Shown here: piece by piece, positions 24,924 to 32,943 of the stretch
Position numbering within the stretch: the stretch's first letter is position 1
How the letters are laid out: every line of letters starts with the position of its first letter
Source of the DNA: Nakamurella lactea DSM 19367
Lineage (GTDB): Bacteria > Actinomycetota > Actinomycetes > Mycobacteriales > Nakamurellaceae
Direction of reading: 5' to 3'
Assembly: GCF_000426645.1 (NCBI RefSeq)
Contig: NZ_AUFT01000007.1
Span: forward strand, 186,001-250,000
Length of the DNA: 64,000 nucleotides
Translations under genes and position numbers: made by a program
Notes under the pieces: model-generated
Told to the model about the DNA's origin: nothing
Database searches by the model: none
What the model saw: only the letters and a program-made list of their open reading frames with translations

Positions 24924-25734
24924 CGCAACCGCCGGCAACCTGCCGGCAGATCCGCGGGTCGCCAGTAAGTGGGCCGGACCGGCACACGGTCTGCTGGTCG
25001 GCCGCACCGTGCTGGTGACCGCCGCCGCCGGCACCGGCATCGGCTACTCGACGGCCCGCCGGTGCGCCGAGGAGGGCGCGACGATCGCGATCAGCGACCG
25101 GCACGAGCGCCGGCTCGGCGAAGCCGCCGACCGGCTGGCCGAGCTGACCGGTACCCGGCCGCTGGCCGTTCCCTGTGACGTGACCGACCAGGGCCAGGTC
25201 GACAACTTGATGGACACCGTCGCCGGTGAGCTCGGCGGGATCGACGTACTGGTGAACAACGCCGGGCTGGGCGGCACCGCCCCGGTCGACGAGATGACCG
25301 ATGAGCAGTGGGACTCGGTGCTGGCGGTGACGCTGACGTCGACGTTCAAGACGACTCGCTCGGTGCTGCGGCACATGATCCCGGCGGGCCGCGGGGTGAT
25401 CATCAACAATGCCTCGGTGATCGGCTGGCGTGCCCAGGCGGGACAGGCCCACTACGCCGCCGCGAAGGCCGGAGTGATGGCGCTGACCCGGTGCACCGCG
25501 CTGGACGTTGCGCCGCACGGGATCCGGGTGAACGCCGTTTCGCCGAGCATCGCCATGCACGCCCACCTGGCCAAGGTGACGACCGACGACCTGCTCGCCG
25601 AACTGTCGGCCAGGGAGGCGTTCGGCCGGCCGGCCGAGCCCTGGGAGATCGCGAACGTGATGGTCTTCCTGGCCAGTGACTACTCGTCGTACATGACCGG
25701 CGAAGTCGTGTCCGTCAGCAGCCAGCACCCGTAA
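24916..25734 (+). CDS. ipdF: IpdF, SDR acting on HIP-derived CoA esters
   Basis: A 272-residue SDR. VTAAAGTGIGYSTARR, VISDRHERRLGE-like ISDRHERRLGEAAD, NNASVIGWRAQAGQAHYAAAK, VNAVSPSIAMHAHL and a C-terminal SDYSSYMTGEVVSVSSQHP correspond to mycobacterial IpdF (Rv3559c) as recalled. IpdF interconverts hydroxyl and keto groups on the HIP ring system. The start is GTG 24916, eight bases before the previous stop. The in-frame extension to 24796 lies inside the upstream SDR and is not coding. Confidence 0.9.
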   Translation: MSDATAGNLPADPRVASKWAGPAHGLLVGRTVLVTAAAGTGIGYSTARRCAEEGATIAISDRHERRLGEAADRLAELTGTRPLAVPCDVTDQGQVDNLMDTVAGELGGIDVLVNNAGLGGTAPVDEMTDEQWDSVLAVTLTSTFKTTRSVLRHMIPAGRGVIINNASVIGWRAQAGQAHYAAAKAGVMALTRCTALDVAPHGIRVNAVSPSIAMHAHLAKVTTDDLLAELSAREAFGRPAEPWEIANVMVFLASDYSSYMTGEVVSVSSQHP

Positions 25735-25762
25735 CCCTGAGGTCAACCCGAAAGGAGGCCTG

Positions 25763-26230
25763 ATGGCCAACCCCGATTCCCTCGGCAACGAGGGCACCGA
25801 CTTCCGGATGGACATCGAACGCGGCAAGATCCGCGAGTTCGCCCGGGCCACCGGGTCGGAGAACCCGGCCTACCTGGGCACCGAGAACCCGGTGAGCCCA
25901 CCGACTTTCCTGACGACAACGTTCTTCTGGCACGATGGCGACTCCAACCCGTGGCCGACGGTGGAACTCGACCAGCAGCGTGGCCTGCACGCCGAGCAGG
26001 AGTACACCTTCTTCGGGCCACCGCCGCGGGCCGGACAGAAGCTGACCTGCCGGTCGCGGATCAGCGACTACTTCACCAAGCAAGGCCGCCGCGGCGGCGA
26101 GATGACCTTCGTGGTGATGACCACCGACTTCCACGACGAGGACGGAAAGCTGGTGGCCCAGGCCAAGATGACCGGCGTCGAGACTGCTCGGCCACCGGCC
26201 GAGGATGCGACCTCAGGGGAGGATTCGTGA
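25763..26230 (+). CDS. MaoC N-terminal-type (FAS1-like) dehydratase subunit
   Basis: A 155-residue hot-dog protein of the non-catalytic FAS1-dehydratase half: IERGKIREFARATGSENPAY, SPPTFLTTTFFW, GLHAEQEYTFFGPPPRAGQ, TDFHDEDGKLVAQAK. It forms pairs with a catalytic MaoC subunit, here the next gene, which it overlaps by four bases. ATG 25763 follows AAAGGAGG. Such (R)-specific hydratase pairs are not part of the mycobacterial KstR2 regulon, so this pair may handle a substrate-specific beta-oxidation step. Confidence 0.84.
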   Translation: MANPDSLGNEGTDFRMDIERGKIREFARATGSENPAYLGTENPVSPPTFLTTTFFWHDGDSNPWPTVELDQQRGLHAEQEYTFFGPPPRAGQKLTCRSRISDYFTKQGRRGGEMTFVVMTTDFHDEDGKLVAQAKMTGVETARPPAEDATSGEDS

Positions 26231-26709
26231 GCGACCAGACCGTGAGCCCTGAGACCGCGGACCCCGCCGCTTCGGCGGAGTTCGCCGTTCCGTCGGCACC
26301 GGCGGCGTGGGTGGTCGGCCCGGCGACCCGCACCGACTTCGTTCGCTACCAGGGCGCCTCGGGCGACATGAACCCGATCCACCACGACGAGGAGTTCGCC
26401 AAGGGCGCCGGCTTCCCGACGCCGTTCGCCGTCGGCATGTGGCAGGCAAGCCTGCTGGGCACGTACGCCACCGACTGGCTCGGCGCCGAGAACGTGCGCA
26501 ACTTCCGGATCCGCTTCCTCGAGCAGGTCTGGCCCGGCGACACCCTCACCTGCAGTGGTGAAGTCACCAAGCAGTACCTGCAGGATGGTGAGCGGCGCGT
26601 CGACGTCGAGCTGACCTGCCTGCGGCAGACCGGCGGCAAGGCCGTCACCGTCTGGGCGACCTTCGTCGTCCCGGAGCCCGGTACCGATCAGGAGAACTCC
26701 CATGGCTGA
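26227..26709 (+). CDS. MaoC-type (R)-enoyl-CoA hydratase catalytic subunit
   Basis: A 160-residue hot-dog protein with the hydratase-2 motif (GDMNPIHHDEEFAKGAGFPTP), including the catalytic Asp-x4-His. GTG 26227 overlaps the partner gene as GTGA, and the end overlaps echA20 by eight bases. It would hydrate a trans-2-enoyl-CoA to the (R)-3-hydroxyacyl-CoA as a heterodimer with the protein at 25763. Confidence 0.86.
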   Translation: MSDQTVSPETADPAASAEFAVPSAPAAWVVGPATRTDFVRYQGASGDMNPIHHDEEFAKGAGFPTPFAVGMWQASLLGTYATDWLGAENVRNFRIRFLEQVWPGDTLTCSGEVTKQYLQDGERRVDVELTCLRQTGGKAVTVWATFVVPEPGTDQENSHG

Positions 26710-27505
26710 TGGCCCCGACATGATCACCACGACTGTGCTTGCGAACGGCGTCGCCGAGATCGTGATGGACAATCCACCGGTCAACGCGCTGCCGGTCGCC
26801 GGTTGGTTCGCGCTGGCGGCGGCGCTGGACGCCGCGGGAGCAAACCCGGATGTCCGCGCGGTGGTGTTGCGCGCCGAGGGCCGCGGATTCAATGCCGGGG
26901 TCGACATCAAGGAGATGCAGCGCACCGACGGGTTCACCGCGCTGCTCGGCGCGAACCACGGCTGCTACGCCGCCTTCAAGGCCGTCTACGAGTGTCCGGT
27001 GCCGGTTGTCGTTGCGGTGAACGGCTTCTGCCTCGGGGGCGGAATCGGCCTGTCCGGTAACGCCGACGTGATCGTCGCCGCCGACGATGCCACCTTCGGG
27101 CTGCCAGAGGTCGAGCGGGGTGCCCTCGGCGCCGCTACCCACCTTTCCCGACTGGTGCCGCAACATCGGATGCGCGCCATGGTCTATACCGCCGCCACCA
27201 TCACCGCCCAGGAACTGCACGCCTACGGCTCGGTGCATTCTGTGGTGCCGCAGGCGGAGCTGCGCGACACCGCGCTGGCGGTGGCCGGCAACATCGCCGA
27301 AAAGGACCCGACGGTGATCCGCGCGGCCAAGGCGTCGCTCAACGGCATCGACCCGGTGGATGTGAATCGCAGCTACCGCTTCGAGCAGGGCTTCACCTTC
27401 GAGCTGAACCTGGCCGGCGTCGCCGACCGGATCCGCGACGAATTCGCCGGCACCAGCAAGGCCGTCACGGGTCAGGCGGACACCGGCGAACAGCCCGACA
27501 ACTGA
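26702..27505 (+). CDS. echA20: EchA20, steroid ring hydrolase of the crotonase fold
   Basis: A 267-residue crotonase-fold enzyme. VVLRAEGRGFNAGVDIKEMQ, FTALLGANHGCYAAFKAVYE, PEVERGALGAATHLSRLVPQH and EQGFTFELNLAGVAD are nearly the sequence I recall for mycobacterial EchA20, which opens ring D of HIEC-CoA by hydrolysis of a C-C bond. The start ATG 26702 overlaps the MaoC gene. The ~20-residue C-terminal tail after the conserved end is extra. Together with ipdAB it marks a pathway for the last two steroid-type rings. Confidence 0.93.
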   Translation: MADGPDMITTTVLANGVAEIVMDNPPVNALPVAGWFALAAALDAAGANPDVRAVVLRAEGRGFNAGVDIKEMQRTDGFTALLGANHGCYAAFKAVYECPVPVVVAVNGFCLGGGIGLSGNADVIVAADDATFGLPEVERGALGAATHLSRLVPQHRMRAMVYTAATITAQELHAYGSVHSVVPQAELRDTALAVAGNIAEKDPTVIRAAKASLNGIDPVDVNRSYRFEQGFTFELNLAGVADRIRDEFAGTSKAVTGQADTGEQPDN

Positions 27506-27518
27506 TGGGCGCAACCCG

Positions 27519-28496
27519 ATGAAAGCCATGCAGTGCCGCACGCTTGGCGGCCCGGAGAACCTGACCGAAACCGTGTTGACCGACCCGGTCGCCGGCGACG
27601 GTGAGGTGGTGGTCGACGTGCAGGCGGCCGGGGTCAATTTCCCGGACGGCCTGATCGTCGCCGGTACCTACCAGACCAGACACGAGCCGCCGTTCGTTCC
27701 CGGTTGCGAGGTCGCCGGCACCGTCCGGACAATCGGAGCGGGGGTCACCGGCCTCACGCCGGGCGACCGGGTCACCGCCTTCTGCGGCCTCGGCGGCTAT
27801 GCCGAGCAGGTCGCGGTCGCCGCGACCAAGGTGCACCGGATCCCCGATGAGCTCGACATCGTCGACGCTGCAACGGTTCCCGTTGTGTACGGCACCTCGT
27901 ACCACGGCCTGGTGGACCGGGCGAACCTGCAGCCGGGCGAGACCCTGCTGGTGCTCGGCGCCTCCGGCGGCGTCGGGCTCACCGCTGTCCAGATCGGTAA
28001 GGCGCTGGGCGCCAGGGTGATCGCCGCCGCCTCGTCGCCGGAGAAGCTGCAATTGGCAGCCGACCACCGCGCCGACGAACTGATCGACTACCGCGCGCAG
28101 GACCTCGCGGCCCGGTTGAGGGAGCTGGCGCCGAAAGGTGTCGACGTGGTGTACGACCCGGTCGGGGGTGACGCAGCGCAGGCCGCGGTGAAGTCGCTGG
28201 CCTGGGGCGGCCGGTTCCTGACCGTCGGCTACGCCTCGGGGGACATCCCCCGGGTGGGTCTCAACCGTTTGTTGCTCAAGGAGGGCGCCGCCCTTGGTGT
28301 GCTCTGGGGGGCGTGGGCCGGGCGCGAACCCGAAGCCAACTCCGCCAACATGTCCCGCCTGTTCGAGCTGTTCACCGCCGGCAGCCTGCGGCCGGTGGTC
28401 AGTCGCAGCTATCCATTGGCCGATGCATCAGCGGCGCTGGCCGCGGTGATGGGCCGTGCGGCTCTCGGCAAGATCGCCCTGCGGATCGAGGAATAG
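27519..28496 (+). CDS. Zinc-independent quinone oxidoreductase-like MDR enzyme
   Basis: A 325-residue medium-chain reductase of the NADPH:quinone oxidoreductase type. Motifs: GVNFPDGLIVAGTYQ, PGCEVAGTV, the cofactor loop LGASGGVGLTAVQIGKALGA and YDPVGGDAAQAAVKSLAWGG. No zinc-ligand cysteines are present. It lies 13 bases after echA20 and its stop overlaps the next start by one base, so it is an operon member. Relatives reduce enones or enoyl-CoAs; in this setting it may reduce a ring double bond. No equivalent is known to me in the mycobacterial HIP cluster. Confidence 0.83.
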   Translation: MKAMQCRTLGGPENLTETVLTDPVAGDGEVVVDVQAAGVNFPDGLIVAGTYQTRHEPPFVPGCEVAGTVRTIGAGVTGLTPGDRVTAFCGLGGYAEQVAVAATKVHRIPDELDIVDAATVPVVYGTSYHGLVDRANLQPGETLLVLGASGGVGLTAVQIGKALGARVIAAASSPEKLQLAADHRADELIDYRAQDLAARLRELAPKGVDVVYDPVGGDAAQAAVKSLAWGGRFLTVGYASGDIPRVGLNRLLLKEGAALGVLWGAWAGREPEANSANMSRLFELFTAGSLRPVVSRSYPLADASAALAAVMGRAALGKIALRIEE

Positions 28497-29752
28497 TGAA
28501 TCAGCAAGCAGCGGGCACGACACCCGACGCAGTGATGGATCTCGGCCCCGGTGAGCGGACCCTGGAGGTTCTCGCCGAGCTCGAGGATTTCATGCAGACG
28601 CATGTCTACCCGGCCGAGCCGGTGTATGCCGAGCAGTTGGAGGCCGCCGGGCCACGCAGCCATGTGCTGCCGCCGGTGGTCGAAGAGCTCAAGGTCGAGG
28701 CCCGACGGCGCGGTCTGTGGAACCTGTTCCTGCCGAGCATCTCGGGTCTGACCAACCTGCAGTACAGCTACATCGCCGAGGTCACCGGTCGCTCGCCGTA
28801 CCTGGCGCCGGAAGCGCTGAATTGCTCGGCGCCGTCCACCGGGAACATGGAGTTGCTGCACCTGTTCGGCACCGACGAGCAGAAGAAGCGCTGGCTGGAA
28901 CCGCTGCTGGACGGCCGTACCCGTTCCGGCTTCTCGATGACCGAACCCGATGTCGCGTCCTCCGACGCCCGCAACATCCGCACCTCGATCGTCCGGGACG
29001 GCGACGAGTATGTGATCAACGGGCGCAAGTGGTGGACCACCGGTTCCGCCGACCCTCGCTGCGAGATCCTCGTGGTGATGGGCAAATCGGATCCGAACGC
29101 CGACACCTACCGGCAGCAGTCGATGATCCTGGTCCCGATCGACACCCCCGGCGTCGAGATCATCCGGTCGCTGCCGATCTTCGGCTACCACGACCAACAG
29201 GGGCACTGCGAGATCAGCTACACCGACGTGCGGGTCCCGGTCGGCAATCTGCTCGGCGGCGAGGGCGAAGGCTTCGCGATCGCCCAGGCCCGGTTGGGCC
29301 CCGGCCGGATCCACCACGCCATGCGCTGCATCGGGATGGCCGAGCGCGGCCTGGAACTGATGGTCAAGCGGGTGATGAGCCGGGAGGCGTTCGGCGGCCC
29401 GATCTCCGATCAGGGTGTGGTCAGGACCTGGATCGCCGAATCCAGGATGGAGATCGAGCAGGCCAGGCTGTTGGTCCTGAAGACCGCCTGGATGATCGAC
29501 CGGGTCGGGCCCAAGGGTGCGGCCACCGAGATCGCCGCGATCAAGGTGGTGGCGCCCAGGGTGGCACGGACGGTCCTTGACCGCTCGATCCAGGCGCACG
29601 GCGGCGGGGGCGTCACCGACGACTTCCCGATCGCCCGGATGTGGGCCAGCGCCAGGATTCTCGGCATCGCCGATGGGCCGGACGAAGTCCACATCCGATC
29701 CGTGGCGCGCGAACAGCTGCGCCGCTACCGGCCGGCCAGGACGGAAGGCTGA
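28496..29752 (+). CDS. Acyl-CoA dehydrogenase, ACAD10/11 (FadE2)-like
   Basis: A 418-residue acyl-CoA dehydrogenase of the ACAD10/ACAD11 type. The N-terminus (LEDFMQTHVYPAEPVYAEQ, EARRRGLWNLFLP) is diagnostic, followed by SMTEPDVASSDARNI, INGRKWWTTGS and the C-terminal IQAHGGGGVTDDFPI. GTG 28496 overlaps the previous stop by one base with GAGGA just before; ATG 28535 is an alternative. It oxidises an acyl-CoA to the enoyl-CoA, feeding ETF. It differs clearly from FadE30, which is absent here. Confidence 0.87.
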   Translation: MNQQAAGTTPDAVMDLGPGERTLEVLAELEDFMQTHVYPAEPVYAEQLEAAGPRSHVLPPVVEELKVEARRRGLWNLFLPSISGLTNLQYSYIAEVTGRSPYLAPEALNCSAPSTGNMELLHLFGTDEQKKRWLEPLLDGRTRSGFSMTEPDVASSDARNIRTSIVRDGDEYVINGRKWWTTGSADPRCEILVVMGKSDPNADTYRQQSMILVPIDTPGVEIIRSLPIFGYHDQQGHCEISYTDVRVPVGNLLGGEGEGFAIAQARLGPGRIHHAMRCIGMAERGLELMVKRVMSREAFGGPISDQGVVRTWIAESRMEIEQARLLVLKTAWMIDRVGPKGAATEIAAIKVVAPRVARTVLDRSIQAHGGGGVTDDFPIARMWASARILGIADGPDEVHIRSVAREQLRRYRPARTEG

Positions 29753-29757
29753 CGCGG

Positions 29758-30897
29758 ATGGACCTGAGCTGGAGCGATTCCGAGCAGGCCTTCAGGGCCG
29801 AAGCCAGGGACTGGCTCGCCGGGCATGTTCCTGCCCGGCCGCTGCCGTCCGGTGACACCGCTGAGGGTTTCGCGGCGCACCTGGAGTGGGAGCGGGCGCT
29901 GCACGCGGACCGCTGGTCGGTGGTGTCGTGGCCGGAGGCCTATGGCGGGCGGGACGCCTCGCTCTGGGAATGGTTGATCTTCGAGGAGGAGTACTACCGG
30001 GCCGGGGCTCCGCAGCGGGTCACCCAGAACGGCATCTTCCTGTTGGCTCCCACCCTCTTCGCCTTCGGCAGCCGGCAGCAGCAGGACACCTTGTTGCCGA
30101 GAATGGCGGCCGCGCAGGACTTGTGGTGCCAGGGCTGGTCGGAGCCGGGTGCCGGCAGCGATCTCGCCGGGATCCGCAGTGCGGCGGTCCGGGACGAGCA
30201 GGCCGGCGGTTGGCGGCTGTCGGGACAGAAGACCTGGACCACTCGCGGCGCGTTCTGCACGCACCTGTTCGGGCTGTTCCGCACCGATCCGCAGGCGCAG
30301 CGCCACCACGGGCTGACGTACTTCCTGGTTCCGTTGGACACCGAGGGCGTCACCGTCCGCGGCTTCGATCGGTTGGACGGCGACGAGGGGTTCGCCGAGG
30401 TCTTCTTCACTGACGCGTTCGTCCCGGACAGCGCGGTGCTCGGCGGGTTGAACGAGGGCTGGAAGGTGGCGATGGCGACTACCGGGTCCGAGCGTGGCCT
30501 GACGCTGCGGTCGCCCGGCCGGTTCCTGCAGGCGGCCGACCGGCTGGTCGAGCTGGCGGCATCGAATCCGGAGTCGAGCACCCCGGTACTGACCGATCGG
30601 GTAGTTCGCAGCTGGATGCAGGCGCAGGCCTACCAGCAGTTCACCCTGGCGCAGGTCACCGACATCGTCGAGGAACGTCCGACCGGTGCGCGTTCCAGTC
30701 TGAACAAGGTCTACTGGTCCGAGCTCGACATCGAGTTGCACGAGACCGCGATGGAGCTGCTCGGACCCGATGCCCAGCTGGACTCAGACTGGTCCCGTGG
30801 CTTCCAGTTCTCGTTGGCCGGGCCGATCTATGCGGGTACCAACGAGATTCAGCGCAATATCATCGCCGAGCGCGTGCTCGGCCTGCCGAGGAAGTAA
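29758..30897 (+). CDS. fadE31: Acyl-CoA dehydrogenase, FadE31-like
   Basis: A 379-residue acyl-CoA dehydrogenase. SWPEAYGGRDASLWEWLIFEEEYYRAGAP broken over its helices, WSEPGAGSDLAGIRS, RTDPQAQRHHGLTYF and GPIYAGTNEIQRNIIAERVLGLPR match recalled FadE31 of the KstR2 regulon. FadE31 forms alpha2beta2 enzymes with the short FadE32 or FadE33. The short dehydrogenase nine bases downstream fits that partner. It starts at ATG 29758, five bases after the previous stop. Confidence 0.82.
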   Translation: MDLSWSDSEQAFRAEARDWLAGHVPARPLPSGDTAEGFAAHLEWERALHADRWSVVSWPEAYGGRDASLWEWLIFEEEYYRAGAPQRVTQNGIFLLAPTLFAFGSRQQQDTLLPRMAAAQDLWCQGWSEPGAGSDLAGIRSAAVRDEQAGGWRLSGQKTWTTRGAFCTHLFGLFRTDPQAQRHHGLTYFLVPLDTEGVTVRGFDRLDGDEGFAEVFFTDAFVPDSAVLGGLNEGWKVAMATTGSERGLTLRSPGRFLQAADRLVELAASNPESSTPVLTDRVVRSWMQAQAYQQFTLAQVTDIVEERPTGARSSLNKVYWSELDIELHETAMELLGPDAQLDSDWSRGFQFSLAGPIYAGTNEIQRNIIAERVLGLPRK

Positions 30898-30906
30898 GCC
30901 AAGGAC

Positions 30907-31917
30907 ATGCGCTTCGCACTGACGACCGAGCAGCAGGAACTGCACCAGGTGGTGGCGCAGTTGCTGGGCGATGCCTGTACCCCCGACGTGGTGCGGGCCG
31001 GAACCGGCTCCCCGCAGGCGGATCGGCTGTATGCCGGGCTGGTCGACCTGGGCGCCACCGGGCTGTTGGTCGACGAGGAGGCCGGTGGCCTCGGGTTGGA
31101 CGAGAACTACCTGGTTCCGGTCCTGGTCGAGATCGGCCGGGCCGCGGCACCGCTACCGTTGGTCGACACCCTTGCGGTGGCACCAGGTCTGCTGTCGGCC
31201 ACCGGTCGGGCCGAGGACGTGCTCGCTGGAACCGTCTGCGTGGCAGCGGATCCGGTCGGCAACGGACTGGTTCGATTCGGCAGCCGGGCCGATCTACTGC
31301 TGCAGGGCGGCTGGGGTGGCTCCGGCGTCATCCGGGTCGTCGACCTGGCCGGCGCGCAACGGGAGCCCCAGGCGGCCGTCGACCCGGCCGCCGATCTGCA
31401 GCGGATCAGCTTCGGCACCATCATCGCCGAGATCGACGACCCCGCCCTGGTGCGGACCGCGTGGTTGCGAGGGGTGCTCGGGTCGGCGGCCGAGCTGGTC
31501 GGGTTGTCCCGCCGGATGCTCGACCTGACGGTCGGATACGTGAAGGAACGTCAGCAGTTCGGGGTGCCGATCGGCAGTTTCCAGGCCGTCAAGCATCACT
31601 TGGCGTCGGCGTTGCTCGCCGTCGAGTTCGCCGCCCCGACGGTGTCCGCGGCCGGCTATGCCCTGGCCACCGGCGACGAGCAGGCATCGGTGGCGGTAGC
31701 AACGGCGAAGGCGCTGGCCTCGGACGCCGCGGTGCAGGTGGCCAGGGCAACGCTGCAATGTCACGGTGCGATCGCCTATACCACCGAGTACGACTGGCAG
31801 CTGTTCGCCAAGCGGGCCTGGGCGGTGGCGGCGCAGTGGGGGACGGCCGCCTGGCATCGTGATGCGGTGGCCAGAGCGCTCGGCCTGCCGGCCAGCGGAA
31901 CATCGCCTGCACACTGA
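30907..31917 (+). CDS. Short acyl-CoA dehydrogenase subunit, FadE32/FadE33-like
   Basis: A 336-residue acyl-CoA dehydrogenase, shorter than the usual 380 residues and with a reduced middle domain. C-terminal motifs VGYVKERQQFGVPIGSFQAVKHHLA and TLQCHGAIAYTTEYDWQLFAKRAW are kept, but the N-terminal TExxAGSD-type substrate loop is not. Shortened partners of this kind (FadE32, FadE33) complete the FadE31 heterotetramer. ATG 30907 follows AAGGAC. Which of the two it equals cannot be told without alignment. Confidence 0.82.
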   Translation: MRFALTTEQQELHQVVAQLLGDACTPDVVRAGTGSPQADRLYAGLVDLGATGLLVDEEAGGLGLDENYLVPVLVEIGRAAAPLPLVDTLAVAPGLLSATGRAEDVLAGTVCVAADPVGNGLVRFGSRADLLLQGGWGGSGVIRVVDLAGAQREPQAAVDPAADLQRISFGTIIAEIDDPALVRTAWLRGVLGSAAELVGLSRRMLDLTVGYVKERQQFGVPIGSFQAVKHHLASALLAVEFAAPTVSAAGYALATGDEQASVAVATAKALASDAAVQVARATLQCHGAIAYTTEYDWQLFAKRAWAVAAQWGTAAWHRDAVARALGLPASGTSPAH

Positions 31918-31971
31918 TTGTCTGCCAGTCATCCAGCCGGCCGTCGTCGAACCAGCAACGAGGAGAACCCG

Positions 31972-32820
31972 ATGAGCGAGACCGAGAACGAGGTCGTCAC
32001 CTACGAAGTGCGTGGCGCGGTTGCGGTGGTCACGATGAACCGGCCCGAGTACCGCAATGCCCAGAATTCCGCGATGACCTATGCCCTCGACGAGGCCTTC
32101 TACCGGGCCAACGCCGACGACGAGGTGAAGGTGATCGTGCTGGCCGGCTCCGGTAAGCACTTCTCCGCCGGGCACGACATCGGTACGCCGGGCCGGGACA
32201 TCGACTCCTCGTTCGAGCGTAAGGCCGGGCTGTGGTGGGACCACGTCGGCAAGGAGGGCGTCGACAGCCGGTTCGCCCGCGAATCGGAGGTGTACCTGGG
32301 GATGTGCCGGCGCTGGCGGGAGATGCCCAAGCCGATGATCGCGATGGTGCAGGGAGCCTGCATCGCCGGCGCGCTGATGCTGGCCTGGTGTTCCGATTTG
32401 ATCGTGGCGTCCGACGATGCGTTCTTCGCCGATCCCGTTGTCCGGATGGGGATCCCGGGCGTCGAGTACTTCGCCCATCCCTGGGTGATGGGTCCGCGGT
32501 TCGCCAAGGAGTTCCTGTTCACCGGCGACCGGATGCCGGCCGATCGGGCGCTGGCGATCGGGATGGTGAACCGGGTGGTCCCGCGTGACGAGCTGGAGTC
32601 CGAGACTTTCGCCCTCGCCGACCGGATCGCGCAGATGCCGCGGTTGGGGTTGGCGCTGACCAAGAAGGCCGTCAATCAGGCCGAGGATCTGATGGGCCTG
32701 CGTACCGGGATGGACTCGGTGTTCGGGCTGCACCACGCCGCGCACGCCCACAACGCCGAGGTCGGTGCCGACTCACTGGCCGGTCAGACCGCCAAATCCA
32801 TGCGCGATTCCGCCACCTGA
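31972..32820 (+). CDS. Enoyl-CoA hydratase family protein
   Basis: A 282-residue crotonase-fold enzyme, last gene of the ipd operon. It has MNRPEYRNAQNSAMTYALDE, SGKHFSAGHDIGTPGR, an atypical long insertion (about residues 75-95) and VQGACIAGALMLAWCSDL. GAGGAG precedes ATG 31972, and the 54-base gap upstream is the widest inside the late part of the operon. The AGALML segment replaces the usual GGGxxL. A hydratase is the safest call; the place after FadE31-type genes suggests it hydrates their product. Confidence 0.85.
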   Translation: MSETENEVVTYEVRGAVAVVTMNRPEYRNAQNSAMTYALDEAFYRANADDEVKVIVLAGSGKHFSAGHDIGTPGRDIDSSFERKAGLWWDHVGKEGVDSRFARESEVYLGMCRRWREMPKPMIAMVQGACIAGALMLAWCSDLIVASDDAFFADPVVRMGIPGVEYFAHPWVMGPRFAKEFLFTGDRMPADRALAIGMVNRVVPRDELESETFALADRIAQMPRLGLALTKKAVNQAEDLMGLRTGMDSVFGLHHAAHAHNAEVGADSLAGQTAKSMRDSAT

Positions 32821-32832
32821 CCCCACCCCGCA

Positions 32833-32929
32833 CGCTTATCAACATCGCAGGCGCTTGCGAAATCGACTACTTCTGTCACACCCGTCCCAGATCGGCCACG
32901 TTCGTAAGCGCCTGCGAAGTTGATAAGCG
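32833..32929. repeat. Intact copy (B) of a ~97-bp palindromic element
   Basis: Left arm 32833-32861 (CGCTTATCAACATCGCAG and on) and right arm 32901-32929 are inverted repeats of 29 bases with two mismatches, around a 39-base centre. It fills the gap between two convergent genes, so it could also act as a bidirectional terminator, though no T-run follows. Each arm contains a small near-palindrome (CGCAGGCGCTTGCG). A degenerate copy lies at 14972. Confidence 0.8.
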
Positions 32930-32943
32930 CCGAGGCGGGGGGT

